From: Verrucomicrobiota bacterium
GTDB taxonomy: Bacteria; Chlamydiota; Chlamydiia; Chlamydiales; Rhabdochlamydiaceae
Length of the DNA: 63,533 nucleotides
Direction of reading: 5' to 3'
Assembly: GCA_018240015.1 (NCBI GenBank)
Contig: JAFEGJ010000005.1
Location: 300,570 to 364,102, forward strand
Below the pieces are notes generated by a model. It saw only the letters and a program-made list of their open reading frames with translations. It was not told the origin of the DNA and made no database searches. Of this stretch, positions 10,044 through 18,634 are shown one piece after another; within the stretch, counting starts at the first letter, position 1, and each line of letters opens with the position of its first letter. The position numbers and the translations under genes were made by a program.

Positions 10044-11348
10044 ATGTTTGGCGCGTTAACAGAAAAATTTAAAGATCTCTTTGCCGGAATGACGGGGAAG
10101 AAAACGCTCAGCGAGAGCAACATCGCGGACGCGGTTTCTCAAGTTCGTTTGGCCCTGCTCGATGCCGACGTTAGTTTTTCCGTCGCAAGCGCCTTTGTCA
10201 AACGCATCAAAGAAAAAGCCGTAGGCGAAGCCGTCACAAAATCGGTCACCCCAGGCCAGCAATTTATCAAGATCGTTCACGAAGAACTCATCGCCCTCAT
10301 GGGAGCCGAAGAAAGCTCTCTCAAGTTGTCTGCTAAACCCCTCCACATTTTGCTCTGCGGACTCCAAGGATCGGGTAAAACGACCAGCACCGCTAAACTC
10401 GCCGCTTACTTGCAGAAAAAAGGAAGAAAGCCCCTTGTTGTCGCTTGTGACCTGCAAAGACCTGCAGCTATTGAACAAATTAAAACCCTTTGCGCCACTA
10501 TCGGCGTGCCTGTTTTCTCAATCCCAGGGGAGACAAATCCTTTGCGCGTTGTCGAGAAAAGTCTTAAGGCAGAAGGCGATCACGATGTTGTCATTTTCGA
10601 TACAGCCGGGCGTCTTCACCTCGACGAAGAACTCATGCAGCAGCTCGCTGAAGTCAAAGAGGTTGTACGTCCCCAAGAAATCCTCTTTGTCGCCAATAGC
10701 AATACCGGACAAGATGCTGTAAAAACCGCTGCCGAATTCGATAAGCGCCTCTCTATTACGGGAACCATTTTAACTATGCTCGACGGCTCCTCGAGAGCCG
10801 GTGCCGCGATTTCTATTCGGGAAGTTACTGGCAAACCCCTCGTTTTCGAGGGAGTCGGAGAAAAAATTGCCGATCTGCAACCGTTCAACCCCCGTTCCAT
10901 GGCCGACCGTATCCTCGGGATGGGCGATGTCGTGAACCTCGTGCGCAAAGCCGAAGAGCACTTCGATCAAAAAGAAGCCGAAGCGCTCGAAAAGAAAATG
11001 CGCAAAGCAGCTTTTACCTACAGCGACTACCTTAGCCAGATGGGCATGATGAAGAAAATGGGTCCCCTCAAGAACCTGCTTCAGATGCTTCCCGGTGGGA
11101 TGCAAGTGCCTGATTTAGAAAAGTCTGAAGGCGAACTGAAGAAGATGGAAGCGATGATCAAGTCGATGACAAATGAAGAACGCGAAGAGATCGTCGACAT
11201 CATCCCGCCCCGTCGCTGGCGCATCGCCAAAGGGAGCGGAACCACCATCGATGATGTGAACCGCCTCATCAAAAACTTTAAAAAAATGAAAGATTTGTGT
11301 AAGAATTTACCTAGCAAAAAACAGATGGAGAAAATGTCATGGTTTTAA
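10044..11348 (+). CDS. ffh: signal recognition particle protein Ffh (54 kDa homologue)
   Basis: GTPase that binds signal sequences and 4.5S RNA and delivers ribosomes to FtsY at the membrane. N domain about 1-90; P-loop GLQGSGKTT at 106-114; DTAGR box; Met-rich M domain in the last 130 residues (QMGMMKKMGPLKNLLQMLPGG). Two departures from the usual pattern are visible: the guanine-specificity box TKxD reads TMLD (244-247), and the usual DGDARGG stretch reads DGSSRAG. At 434 residues it is slightly short. The last 10 bases overlap rpsP. Confidence 0.95.
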   Translation: MFGALTEKFKDLFAGMTGKKTLSESNIADAVSQVRLALLDADVSFSVASAFVKRIKEKAVGEAVTKSVTPGQQFIKIVHEELIALMGAEESSLKLSAKPLHILLCGLQGSGKTTSTAKLAAYLQKKGRKPLVVACDLQRPAAIEQIKTLCATIGVPVFSIPGETNPLRVVEKSLKAEGDHDVVIFDTAGRLHLDEELMQQLAEVKEVVRPQEILFVANSNTGQDAVKTAAEFDKRLSITGTILTMLDGSSRAGAAISIREVTGKPLVFEGVGEKIADLQPFNPRSMADRILGMGDVVNLVRKAEEHFDQKEAEALEKKMRKAAFTYSDYLSQMGMMKKMGPLKNLLQMLPGGMQVPDLEKSEGELKKMEAMIKSMTNEEREEIVDIIPPRRWRIAKGSGTTIDDVNRLIKNFKKMKDLCKNLPSKKQMEKMSWF

Positions 11349-11779
11349 AAATACGTATGCGCCAGACTGGCCGCAAAAACCGTCAGAGCTTCAGGCTCGT
11401 TCTGACGGACATCCGCAAGCCTCGCGATGGAAAATATCTCGAGACGCTCGGATCCTACAACCCTTTACAAGCTGAGAACAATTTCACGGTCAATACCGAC
11501 CGCGTTCAATTTTGGCTCGATAAAGGCGCTCAACTGTCTGATAACGTCCGCGCCCTTCTTGCGAAAACAGCGCCTGCATTTATCAAGACATATCAAGCGA
11601 AGTTAGAAGCAGCCAAAGTGAAAAAGACGGCGAAGCGCAGAGCATTGAAAAAAGCAAAAACCGGCGCCGCACCCGTAAAAAAAGTAGCGAAAGCAGCTCC
11701 TAAAGCGGAAGTGAAAGCAGAAGCCGCACCTGCGCCGAAAAAACGGGCGCCCCGTAAGAAGAAAGAGGATGCAAGTTGA
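11339..11779 (+). CDS. rpsP: 30S ribosomal protein S16 with long basic tail
   Basis: Small-subunit assembly protein. Residues 1-85 match bS16 ([20 protein letters not shown] at the start, then LGSYNP and [16 protein letters not shown]). Residues about 88-146 are a low-complexity Lys/Ala/Pro tail resembling H1-type histone tails, making the protein about 60 residues longer than the usual 80-90. It overlaps ffh by 10 bases and trmD by 11, which is the standard ffh-rpsP-trmD-rplS order. Confidence 0.95.
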   Translation: MVLKIRMRQTGRKNRQSFRLVLTDIRKPRDGKYLETLGSYNPLQAENNFTVNTDRVQFWLDKGAQLSDNVRALLAKTAPAFIKTYQAKLEAAKVKKTAKRRALKKAKTGAAPVKKVAKAAPKAEVKAEAAPAPKKRAPRKKKEDAS

Positions 11780-12434
11780 TATCCTCTCCCTCTTTCCGGA
11801 GTATTTCGAAGGACCGCTAAAGCTCTCCATTTTAGGCAGAGCCATCGCCAGCGGTCTTTTGGATGTCAGACTGACCAATATCCGCAGCTTTACAACAGAT
11901 AAGCACGGAAGAGTCGATGACAAGCCCTTTGGAGGAGGTCCCGGCATGCTGATGACGCCGCAGCCCATTTGCGATGCCATTAGAGCTGTAAGAAAAGAAA
12001 AAACCCGCGTGATCTATCTGACCCCGCAAGGAAAGAAGCTCACCGCGAAGAGATGTGAAGAGCTAGCGAAAGAAGAGCACCTCGTGCTCCTGTGTGGACA
12101 CTACGAAGGCATCGACCAAAGGGCCATAGAAGCTGAAGTCGATGAAGAGATCAGCATCGGGGATTACGTCCTCACCAGCGGCTGCCCAGCGGCTCTGGTT
12201 CTTCTCGATGCGACCGTTCGGTTCATTCCGGGAGTGCTAGGACATGAAGAGGGCGCAATGAGCGACTCTTTTCAGAGCGATGGATTATTAGAGGGGCCGC
12301 AGTATACCCGCCCCAGAGTTTTTGAAGGTAAATCGGTTCCTTCCGCACTAATAGAAGGTAACCATGCAGAGATCGCCAAATGGCGCCGCCAGGCGGCTCT
12401 CTATACAACCAAGTTAATGAAGGAGAATGTATGA
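11769..12434 (+). CDS. trmD: tRNA (guanine-37-N1)-methyltransferase
   Basis: Methylates G37 next to the anticodon, preventing +1 frameshifting. The 221 residues hold the SPOUT trefoil-knot core: [24 protein letters not shown] and [11 protein letters not shown] with the following PAALVLLDA. The C-terminal part ends with [25 protein letters not shown], so the RNA-binding domain is present, but the total is somewhat shorter than the roughly 240-255 residues of many TrmD proteins. The ATG overlaps rpsP by 11 bases and the TGA overlaps the rplS ATG. Confidence 0.95.
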   Translation: MQVDILSLFPEYFEGPLKLSILGRAIASGLLDVRLTNIRSFTTDKHGRVDDKPFGGGPGMLMTPQPICDAIRAVRKEKTRVIYLTPQGKKLTAKRCEELAKEEHLVLLCGHYEGIDQRAIEAEVDEEISIGDYVLTSGCPAALVLLDATVRFIPGVLGHEEGAMSDSFQSDGLLEGPQYTRPRVFEGKSVPSALIEGNHAEIAKWRRQAALYTTKLMKENV

Positions 12435-12841
12435 AACAGAACAAAGTTATTCAAGAGATGGAGAAAGCCCACTTTAAAAAAGATGTGCCTTCTTTTAACG
12501 TTGGGGACACGCTCACCGTCCACACCCGCATCATTGAGGGAGAAAAAGAGCGCATTCAGATGTTCACGGGAACCGTGATCGCACGCCGCGGCAGTGGACT
12601 CTCTGAGACATTTGCTCTCTACCGCGTGGCTTACGGCGCCGGAATGGAGCGCGTATTCCTCCTCCACAGCCCCCGCATTGCCAAGATCGAAGTGGATCGC
12701 AGCGGAAAAACACGCCGTGGTAAACTCTATCACATCCGTGGAGCTTCCGGAAAAGCCGCTAAAATCAAAGAACAAATCGGAGGAGTTGCTGCCCATGTCG
12801 AAGAGCACGAAGAAGCCCCTTCCGCCGAACCTGCGACTTGA
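12431..12841 (+). CDS. rplS: 50S ribosomal protein L19
   Basis: Large-subunit protein at the 30S interface. The start is taken as ATG 12431, which overlaps the trmD TGA (ATGA) and has AAGGAG just upstream; a frame-open ATG at 12380 would add 17 unrelated residues inside trmD. The 136 residues match bL19 ([44 protein letters not shown]), with a short acidic/Ala C-terminal tail beyond the family end. Confidence 0.95.
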   Translation: MKQNKVIQEMEKAHFKKDVPSFNVGDTLTVHTRIIEGEKERIQMFTGTVIARRGSGLSETFALYRVAYGAGMERVFLLHSPRIAKIEVDRSGKTRRGKLYHIRGASGKAAKIKEQIGGVAAHVEEHEEAPSAEPAT

Positions 12842-13442
12842 GAAATTTGAAAGAGAAGCCCGCGCAAGCGGGTTTACCTCTATAGCCGGTATCGACGAAG
12901 CAGGACGCGGCCCTCTTGCTGGTCCCGTCGTCGCTGCCGCTTGTATCTTGCCCGCAGGCATTCGTCTGCGAGGTATCAACGACAGCAAAAAACTCACTGC
13001 TCAGGAGCGCGAAGCCCTCTATGCTCGCATCCTCAACAATCCCGATATCATCTCAGGCGTCGGTATGATCGACGTCCTTATGATTGACCAGATCAACATC
13101 TTGCGCGCTACACTCCAGGCCATGATTGGCGCGATTGCAAAACTACCGAAAAAGCCCGATTTTATTCTCGTCGATGGGCCTCATCTTCCACCCACGGACA
13201 TTCCCGGCAAAGCCATCATCGATGGTGATACGCTTTCTCAGTCGATCATGGCCGCTGCCATCATCGCCAAGTGCACCCGCGATCTCCTCATGATCCAGCT
13301 CCACGAACTCTATCCCCAGTACAACTTCAAATCCCACAAAGGATACGGTACTCCCGAACATCTCGAGGCCCTAAAAAAATACGGCCCCTGTCCGCTCCAC
13401 CGACAAAGTTTTGCACCCGTTCGCGAGGCCGCCCATGCGTAG
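12795..13442 (+). CDS. rnhB: ribonuclease HII
   Basis: Cleaves RNA in RNA/DNA hybrids and single ribonucleotides in DNA. The start is ATG 12795, behind GGAGGAG at 12779-12785, overlapping the rplS tail by 47 bases; the frame stays open further upstream but without family similarity. In 215 residues: [17 protein letters not shown] (catalytic Asp and Glu), LVDGPHLP (third carboxylate), and [17 protein letters not shown] (fourth). The C-terminal [13 protein letters not shown] helix is standard. It overlaps yicC by 8 bases. Confidence 0.95.
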   Translation: MSKSTKKPLPPNLRLEKFEREARASGFTSIAGIDEAGRGPLAGPVVAAACILPAGIRLRGINDSKKLTAQEREALYARILNNPDIISGVGMIDVLMIDQINILRATLQAMIGAIAKLPKKPDFILVDGPHLPPTDIPGKAIIDGDTLSQSIMAAAIIAKCTRDLLMIQLHELYPQYNFKSHKGYGTPEHLEALKKYGPCPLHRQSFAPVREAAHA

Positions 13443-14256
13443 CATGACAGGATATGGCCAGGCTCGCTCCTCTCACATCACCGTTGAAATCCACAGTGTG
13501 AACCGCAAAACTCTCGACATGAACATCTATCTTCCCAAAGAGCTTCTCTTTCTCGATGTCGAGATCCGCCGTTTCCTATCTGAGAAGCTGCAGCGCGGCC
13601 AAGTCACCATTCGTATCCAAGCCGATCTTCTCGACCAAAAAGCGACTCTTTCTCATCTGAAAAAATTACAAAAGAAATGGAATGACATCACCGATGCTCT
13701 CAAAATGCCGGTCCAAGTCACCCTTCCCTTTTTGCTCGATAAGATGGAAGAAGAACCTCTTAAGGCGTCTCCTGAGCTGAAAAAAGAGCTCTTTCATGTT
13801 CTAGAAAATGCACTTTCTGCATTCCTCGCCATGCGCGCCAAGGAAGGCGCTCACCTTGCCAAAGTTCTCAAAGGCTATGTGCAAGAAATCGAAACTCTCG
13901 TGAAAAAAGTCGAAGTCAAAGCGCCTGCCATTAAAGAGCGCTACCGCAAAACGCTCCAAGCTCGCCTCGCGGAATTTTCTGATGAGAGACTTCTTAAAGA
14001 AGCGATGCTCTATGCGGAGAAGAGCGACATATCTGAAGAGATCACGCGTCTGTATTCGCATTTGGCACAAATGAAAAAACTCCTCTCCTCGAAAGGGGAG
14101 AGCGTAGGTCGCTCGCTCGATTTCATCACCCAAGAAATGGGCCGAGAGTCCAACACGCTGCTAGCCAAGGCAGGGGATAGTGAGATCTCGCTTCTGGGCC
14201 TTGAGATCAAGTCGCTCATCGAAAAGATCCGCGAGCAAGTCCAAAATATTGAATAG
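13435..14256 (+). CDS. yicC: YicC-family endoribonuclease-like protein
   Basis: YicC-type protein; family members have been described as RNA-degrading or RNA-regulatory proteins. From ATG 13435 the 274 residues open with [10 protein letters not shown], the usual YicC start, followed by the conserved EIHSVNRKTLDMNIYLPKEL, and end with the C-terminal domain (SDISEEITRLYSHL, GRSLDFITQEMGRESNTLLAKA, EIKSLIEKIREQVQNIE). The gene is normally close to gmk; here two accessory genes separate them. Confidence 0.9.
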   Translation: MRSMTGYGQARSSHITVEIHSVNRKTLDMNIYLPKELLFLDVEIRRFLSEKLQRGQVTIRIQADLLDQKATLSHLKKLQKKWNDITDALKMPVQVTLPFLLDKMEEEPLKASPELKKELFHVLENALSAFLAMRAKEGAHLAKVLKGYVQEIETLVKKVEVKAPAIKERYRKTLQARLAEFSDERLLKEAMLYAEKSDISEEITRLYSHLAQMKKLLSSKGESVGRSLDFITQEMGRESNTLLAKAGDSEISLLGLEIKSLIEKIREQVQNIE

Positions 14257-14328
14257 AATATCTGACTTGATCTTTAAACCTTAAACTTGCTAAGTTTTTG
14301 CGCGTAATTTTCAACTCTAGGAGAGCTT

Positions 14329-15054
14329 ATGACTACGCTACATTTACGTTTAGAACAGACTCCAATGGTGCTGAATATTCTTGCAGACCAATTAGAAAAT
14401 AACAAAGCGGGATGGAGAGAAAAACTTTTCCAAATAGATTCCTATAAGACAAATATTTTTCAAGGAAGTATGGATTCCCCAGAAGCGGCAAAGCGTTTAA
14501 GACATGCTGTGACCTATCAGAAGAGTAAAGGCTTTCTTATCGATGCAAAAGAAGAATTCACAAAGAGTAACTCTGAAGTAGGGCAAAAATTCTTTAAGGA
14601 TGCCATCTCATACGAAGAAATCTTGCACGATAGAAATGAAGTAAAGGTTACTGAAGTTGTCTATAAAGAAATGTGGGAGCAAATTGGTAAGCCCCAAAAT
14701 ACACCTGATGCAGGAAAAAATGCGTTTGCAAGTGCGGACACAGCTTTAATCAAAAAAATTGCCGCTTTGCAAAAAGGAATCGATGCTATTGAAGCTCATT
14801 GGTCATCACAAGTTCTTAGAGATGTGCCTCAAGATATGTTTGGTGATAGGCCTCTTAACCTAGTAGAAAAGCAGTCACTGGAAACACTGCAGAAGGAATC
14901 GGGACCTTTAAAGGAGAGAGTTCGGTCTTTAGAACAAAGCCAAGCAAATCAACCGTTTTGGGTTCCCTTGTTCAAGTGGATAGGAATCACTTCGATAATC
15001 ACGGCTATTGGTGGGTTGTTTTGGTATATTTTTAAATCTTCAGAAGAAGTATGA
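14329..15054 (+). CDS. tail-anchored protein, paralogue 1 (unknown family)
   Basis: The 241-residue protein has no recognised domain. Residues 1-205 are helical and charged; residues about 211-235 form one hydrophobic segment (WIGITSIITAIGGLFWYIF) followed by KSSEEV, a tail-anchor layout with no signal peptide. It is clearly related to the next gene: here LFQIDSYKTNIFQGSMDSP (residues 32-50), there LFRIESVKAHIFEGNIDNP, plus a similar helix after it. A strong AGGAGAG site precedes the ATG. The pair splits yicC from gmk. Delivery to a host membrane is possible but only inferred. Confidence 0.7.
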   Translation: MTTLHLRLEQTPMVLNILADQLENNKAGWREKLFQIDSYKTNIFQGSMDSPEAAKRLRHAVTYQKSKGFLIDAKEEFTKSNSEVGQKFFKDAISYEEILHDRNEVKVTEVVYKEMWEQIGKPQNTPDAGKNAFASADTALIKKIAALQKGIDAIEAHWSSQVLRDVPQDMFGDRPLNLVEKQSLETLQKESGPLKERVRSLEQSQANQPFWVPLFKWIGITSIITAIGGLFWYIFKSSEEV

Positions 15055-15309
15055 GAGAGCTGTTATCTTCTTTTATAGTAGCTTAAGTGGGCCCTTCGCT
15101 TGCCAAGGAGACTTTGAAGAAACCCTTCATTAATGAAGGAGATTCCTCGAGGATTTAAGGAATTGGCCAACTCTGGCCCGTCTAACCCTCCCCTAAAGGG
15201 ATGGGATTGCGGCGTGGCAGATCGTTCAAACTTCGGCCTATTCATAGGGCTTTTCATTGCCTATAATAGCAATTTTTGATAGAGTGTAGCCCTTAAAAAA
15301 AGGAAAAAT
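15055..15309 (+). other. 255-bp gap between the tail-anchored paralogues
   Basis: Contains the perfect 16-bp palindrome CCTTCATTAATGAAGG at 15124-15139 and a CCTCGAGG palindrome shortly after, which could fold in the transcript. A TATAAT at 15262-15267, 17 bp after a poor -35 (TATTCA), may serve the next gene. An opposite-strand frame (15063-15257) has no family similarity that I recognise and is not called. Confidence 0.4.
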
Positions 15310-15987
15310 ATGGAAAGAACTACGGATTTGACTTCAGGTGTTACTTTTTTTTGTTGGGTAGAAAATGAACTAGTAAGACACAAAAGCAACCTATTCAGAA
15401 TCGAATCCGTTAAAGCTCATATTTTTGAGGGAAACATTGACAATCCTAGCGCTAAAACTAATTTGGAAAAAGCGATAGTCCAGCATGAAATCATTTCATT
15501 TTTGCAAGAAGCAAAAGAGCTTTTTAAGGACCCTAAGCGTAGCAAAGGGATGACTCCAGAAGGATGTGTTAAGGTAGCCATTAGCCTTGAAAATAAGGCG
15601 GTCCTTAAGGTAAGCACGTTGGTATTTGGCAAAATGAAAGAGCTTCTGCAAGCATCTTCGGATGAAGACGCCAAAAGGGCTTTTTTTAATAAGGGAGTGG
15701 ATGCATTAAAACGGCAAACCGCTGTTGAACATGCTATTTCTCAATTTGAAGAAGATAATCTGACTCGGGCTGCAAAAGATTTGTATGAGCAATTTACTTT
15801 TAAGATGGCTCCTAAGCTAGATTCCACTTCCCAGGAGCAGCAACAGCAAAAGGCAAAAGGTGTTCCCTCACTGAAAGCTGGGTCAGGCAGTCGATGGCGC
15901 TCATATTTTATGTGGATGGGCATTGCCGGTGTTATAGGTGTCATCGCAGTCATCTTCGGCAATTTTCTTAAAAACCGACGCACTTGA
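15310..15987 (+). CDS. tail-anchored protein, paralogue 2 (unknown family)
   Basis: The 225-residue paralogue of the preceding gene. The shared block is near residues 28-75 (LFRIESVKAHIFEG, then an Ala/Lys helix ending in FLQEAKELF). The middle is helical and charged, followed by a Gln-rich linker (EEQQQQKAKG-like, about 175-185). One hydrophobic helix lies at about 198-218 (MGIAGVIGVIAVIFGNFL) and the protein ends KNRRT. It has no signal peptide, so a C-terminal tail anchor is the natural reading. A GGAAAA site lies upstream of the ATG. The function is unknown. Confidence 0.7.
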   Translation: MERTTDLTSGVTFFCWVENELVRHKSNLFRIESVKAHIFEGNIDNPSAKTNLEKAIVQHEIISFLQEAKELFKDPKRSKGMTPEGCVKVAISLENKAVLKVSTLVFGKMKELLQASSDEDAKRAFFNKGVDALKRQTAVEHAISQFEEDNLTRAAKDLYEQFTFKMAPKLDSTSQEQQQQKAKGVPSLKAGSGSRWRSYFMWMGIAGVIGVIAVIFGNFLKNRRT

Positions 15988-16046
15988 TAAATATAATTTG
16001 AAATTGCCTTTTGGCTGTCTGGAGGGTATACTGAGGAGCTACTGTT

Positions 16047-16652
16047 ATGTATAAACTGCTGGGCAATCTCAAAAAAGGTTTACTCTTTGTTATCAGCGCT
16101 CCCGCGGGCACGGGCAAAACGACGCTGGCGCAGATGCTCTGTAAAGAATTTCCTTGTGTCGTTGAGAGTATTTCCTATACGACGCGGCCTATGCGGGGAG
16201 ACGAGAAAGAAGGGGAGCATTACCACTTCGTCTCGGAAAAGGAATTTGAGAAACGAAAGAAAGAAGGCGATTTTTTGGAGTGCGCTTCATTCCTCGGCAA
16301 TCACTACGGCACATCGCGCTCCCAAGTAGAAGGATTGCAAAAAAAGGGCAAGCACATACTTCTCGTGATCGATACCCAAGGAGCTCAGCAACTGAGAGGA
16401 AAAGTCCAGGCGACATCGATCTTCATCAGCCCTCCAAATCTCGATGAGCTTAAACAACGATTGATGCGAAGAAGGACAGAGAGTCCTGAAGCGATTGCAA
16501 GGCGCCTTGAATGGGCCCAGGAAGAGATGAAAAGCAGATCTCTTTACGATTACCACATCGTGAATGACAATTTAGAAATCGCCTATGGCGTATTGCGCAG
16601 TATTTTAATAGCGGAAGAACATAAGGAAACACATGAAAGAACAACTCACTAA
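16047..16652 (+). CDS. gmk: guanylate kinase
   Basis: Phosphorylates GMP and dGMP to the diphosphates. The 201 residues carry the P-loop in APAGTGKTT (18-26), the GMP-binding YTTRPMRGDEKEGEHYHFV and the lid-region RRRTESPEAIARRLEWA. GAGGAG at 16033-16038 precedes the ATG. It overlaps the following 80-residue gene by 20 bases, so the two are coupled. Confidence 0.95.
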   Translation: MYKLLGNLKKGLLFVISAPAGTGKTTLAQMLCKEFPCVVESISYTTRPMRGDEKEGEHYHFVSEKEFEKRKKEGDFLECASFLGNHYGTSRSQVEGLQKKGKHILLVIDTQGAQQLRGKVQATSIFISPPNLDELKQRLMRRRTESPEAIARRLEWAQEEMKSRSLYDYHIVNDNLEIAYGVLRSILIAEEHKETHERTTH

Positions 16653-16875
16653 CGAAGCATTGAAGAAGAACTTTAAGGACAACTTTGATTTGGCGCACTA
16701 TGCCATTGCTGCCGCGCGCTATCTGATCAAAGCAGGTCATGAAGTCAACGTCGCCGATCTGCTCGGAGACATCCAAAAAAATCCGAAGATGTATTCCGTA
16801 GACGAACTCGAAGCGATGGATGCCGCCGACCGCGCTGAAAGAGAACAAGAGGCCAAAGAAGAGACGGGTGCCTAA
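16633..16875 (+). CDS. small acidic protein, possible divergent RNA polymerase omega subunit
   Basis: 80 residues, overlapping gmk upstream and metG downstream. It occupies the place rpoZ has in many bacteria (directly after gmk). Its NFDLAHYAIAAARYLIKAGHEVNVADLLGDI resembles the omega core pattern of NRFELV, Ala/Arg helix, short loop, Val-Ala-Leu-REI. From memory, Chlamydia has a small hypothetical gene at this spot. The omega assignment is inference from position and a short pattern; the alternative is an unrelated conserved chlamydial protein. Confidence 0.6.
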   Translation: MKEQLTNEALKKNFKDNFDLAHYAIAAARYLIKAGHEVNVADLLGDIQKNPKMYSVDELEAMDAADRAEREQEAKEETGA

Positions 16876-18523
16876 AGTCTTGATCACTTCTGCGCTTCCG
16901 TATGCCAATGGAGCTCTCCATTTTGGGCATATTGCGGGAGCATATTTGCCGGCAGATTGTTATGCCCGGTTTTGTCGCTTGAGAGGCGATGACGTTCTTT
17001 TCATCTGCGGGTCCGACGAATATGGTATTCCGATCACGATCAATGCCGAAATGGCCGGTAGAACGCCGCAGCAGCATGTCGATATTTTTCACAAAGTCAA
17101 TAAAGATCTCTTTGCCCAGCTCCGGATGTCCTTTGATAATTATTCGAGAACGTCGTGGAAAGGGCATATCCCGACCGTGCAGGAGTTTTTCACTGACCTC
17201 TTAAATAACGGTTACATCGAGCCTCGAACGACAAAGCAGCTCTATTCCGAAAAAGATGGACGGTTTTTAGCGGATCGCTATGTGACAGGAACCTGTCCCA
17301 AATGTGGATTCGATGCGGCACGGGGCGACGAGTGTCCCAAATGTGCGGCTAGTTATGAAGCGACCGATCTGATAAATCCTCGCTCCAAAATCAGCGGCGG
17401 GCCCTTGGTGGCCAAACCGACCAAGCATTGGTTCCTGCGATTCGATCTATTTGCTGAGAAGCTAAGAGAGTGGATTGCGACGAAGAATTGGAAACCAAGC
17501 GTCACCCATTTTGCGATGAGTTATGTCGATGATTTAAAAGCCCGCGCCATTACGCGCGATGGTGAGTGGGGCGTGCCGATCCCGCTGCCGGATACTGAAG
17601 GGAAAGTTCTCTATGTCTGGTTCGACGCGCCGATTGGCTATATCTCAGCTACCAAGGAAGGCTTCCCCGATACCTGGCAAAATTACTGGCTGAAAGACGA
17701 TGTGCAGTATGTGCAATTCCTCGGCAAAGATAACATTCCGTTCCATGCTGTCTTTTTCCCTGCGATGGTCATGGGGCAAAATAAGCCGTACAAACAAGTT
17801 GATGATATCGCTGCGAATGAGTTCCTGAACCTCGAAGGAAGACAATTTAGCAAGTCCGATGGGTGGACGATCGATCTAGACCGGTTTTTTGAGCATTTTA
17901 CCGCCGATCAAATCCGGTATGTGCTCGCCGCAAATGCACCTGAAACGCAAGACTCAGAATTTACCTGGAAAGACTTTCAAACAAGATGCAACTCTGAATT
18001 GCTCGGCAAATATGGGAATTTAGCCAACCGGGTACTGGTTTTCATCGCCAATAAAGCAGAGGGGCGTGTTCCTGAACAAGAGTTCGATACAGATTTCATA
18101 AACAAGGTAAAAGAGTTGGCTAAGCTGGCAGCTGAAGCCTATAGCACCTATCATTTGCGCAAGGCTTCGCAGCTCGTCATGGAAATCGCTGCGGCGGGCA
18201 ACGTCTATTTCGATGGAGAAAAACCTTGGAAAATCGAAGATCCTGCGAAGAAAGGAAAAGTTCTTCGTTCTTGTCTCGAATGTCTCAAGATCTTAGCTCT
18301 CGTCTCTTCTCCTATCGTCCCAGATGCAGCGCAGAAATTATGGCAGATGCTAGGGCAGAAGGAGGCTCTATCCAAGGAAAATTGGGACGCCGTTCTTAAA
18401 ACTCCTTTAAAAGCGGGTCTGGCTCTTCCCAAGCCCGAAGTCCTTTTCAAGCGCGTCGAAGACGCGATTATTCAAGAAGAAATCGATAAATTAGCAATTC
18501 TCACAGCGCAAAAGCAGGGCTAA
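16868..18523 (+). CDS. metG: methionyl-tRNA synthetase
   Basis: Charges tRNA-Met, including the initiator. GTG at 16868 is preferred because it gives MPKVLITSALPYANG, the normal start of the Rossmann core; an in-frame ATG at 16820 would add 16 Lys/Arg-rich residues overlapping the previous gene. In 551 residues: the HIGH equivalent HFGH, a four-cysteine zinc knuckle (CPKC, 12 residues, CPKC), the KMSKS equivalent FSKSDG and the anticodon-binding helical domain. No C-terminal dimerisation domain is present. Its stop lies inside a terminator hairpin. Confidence 0.96.
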   Translation: MPKVLITSALPYANGALHFGHIAGAYLPADCYARFCRLRGDDVLFICGSDEYGIPITINAEMAGRTPQQHVDIFHKVNKDLFAQLRMSFDNYSRTSWKGHIPTVQEFFTDLLNNGYIEPRTTKQLYSEKDGRFLADRYVTGTCPKCGFDAARGDECPKCAASYEATDLINPRSKISGGPLVAKPTKHWFLRFDLFAEKLREWIATKNWKPSVTHFAMSYVDDLKARAITRDGEWGVPIPLPDTEGKVLYVWFDAPIGYISATKEGFPDTWQNYWLKDDVQYVQFLGKDNIPFHAVFFPAMVMGQNKPYKQVDDIAANEFLNLEGRQFSKSDGWTIDLDRFFEHFTADQIRYVLAANAPETQDSEFTWKDFQTRCNSELLGKYGNLANRVLVFIANKAEGRVPEQEFDTDFINKVKELAKLAAEAYSTYHLRKASQLVMEIAAAGNVYFDGEKPWKIEDPAKKGKVLRSCLECLKILALVSSPIVPDAAQKLWQMLGQKEALSKENWDAVLKTPLKAGLALPKPEVLFKRVEDAIIQEEIDKLAILTAQKQG

Positions 18524-18544
18524 AAAGCCCTTTCCTTTCTTTAA
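18516..18544 (+). terminator. terminator ending the prfA-metG gene string
   Basis: AGGGCT (18516-18521), AAAA loop, AGCCCT (18526-18531), then a T-rich run to 18544. The metG TAA (18521-18523) is part of the hairpin. Confidence 0.7.
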
Positions 18545-18582
18545 GCTTCTTATAATAAGCGACTTAATATGTAAACAAATAT

Positions 18583-18611
18583 TTTACATTAAAGAATTTA
18601 TTTGATATAAT
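18583..18611 (+). promoter_or_regulatory. TTTACA-17-TATAAT promoter of unknown paralogue 1
   Basis: TTTACA (18583-18588), 17 bp, TATAAT (18606-18611), 23 bases before the ATG at 18635. The boxes and their borders (TTTACATTA and GATATAAT) are the same as at 20915-20943 in front of the related gene. Confidence 0.7.
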
Positions 18612-18634
18612 AGTTGAATAACTATGGAAAAAAT

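Noticed and set aside
12594..12794. Longer frame of rnhB into rplS
   Set aside because: No similarity to RNase HII before ATG 12795, which has a strong GGAGGAG site.
15063..15257. 64-codon minus-strand frame between the two tail-anchored paralogues
   Set aside because: No ribosome-binding site, no known similarity, and the segment is dominated by palindromes.
16004..16032. TTGCCT-17-TATACT promoter in front of gmk
   Set aside because: The transcript would begin at or after the GAGGAG ribosome-binding site, which the gene needs.
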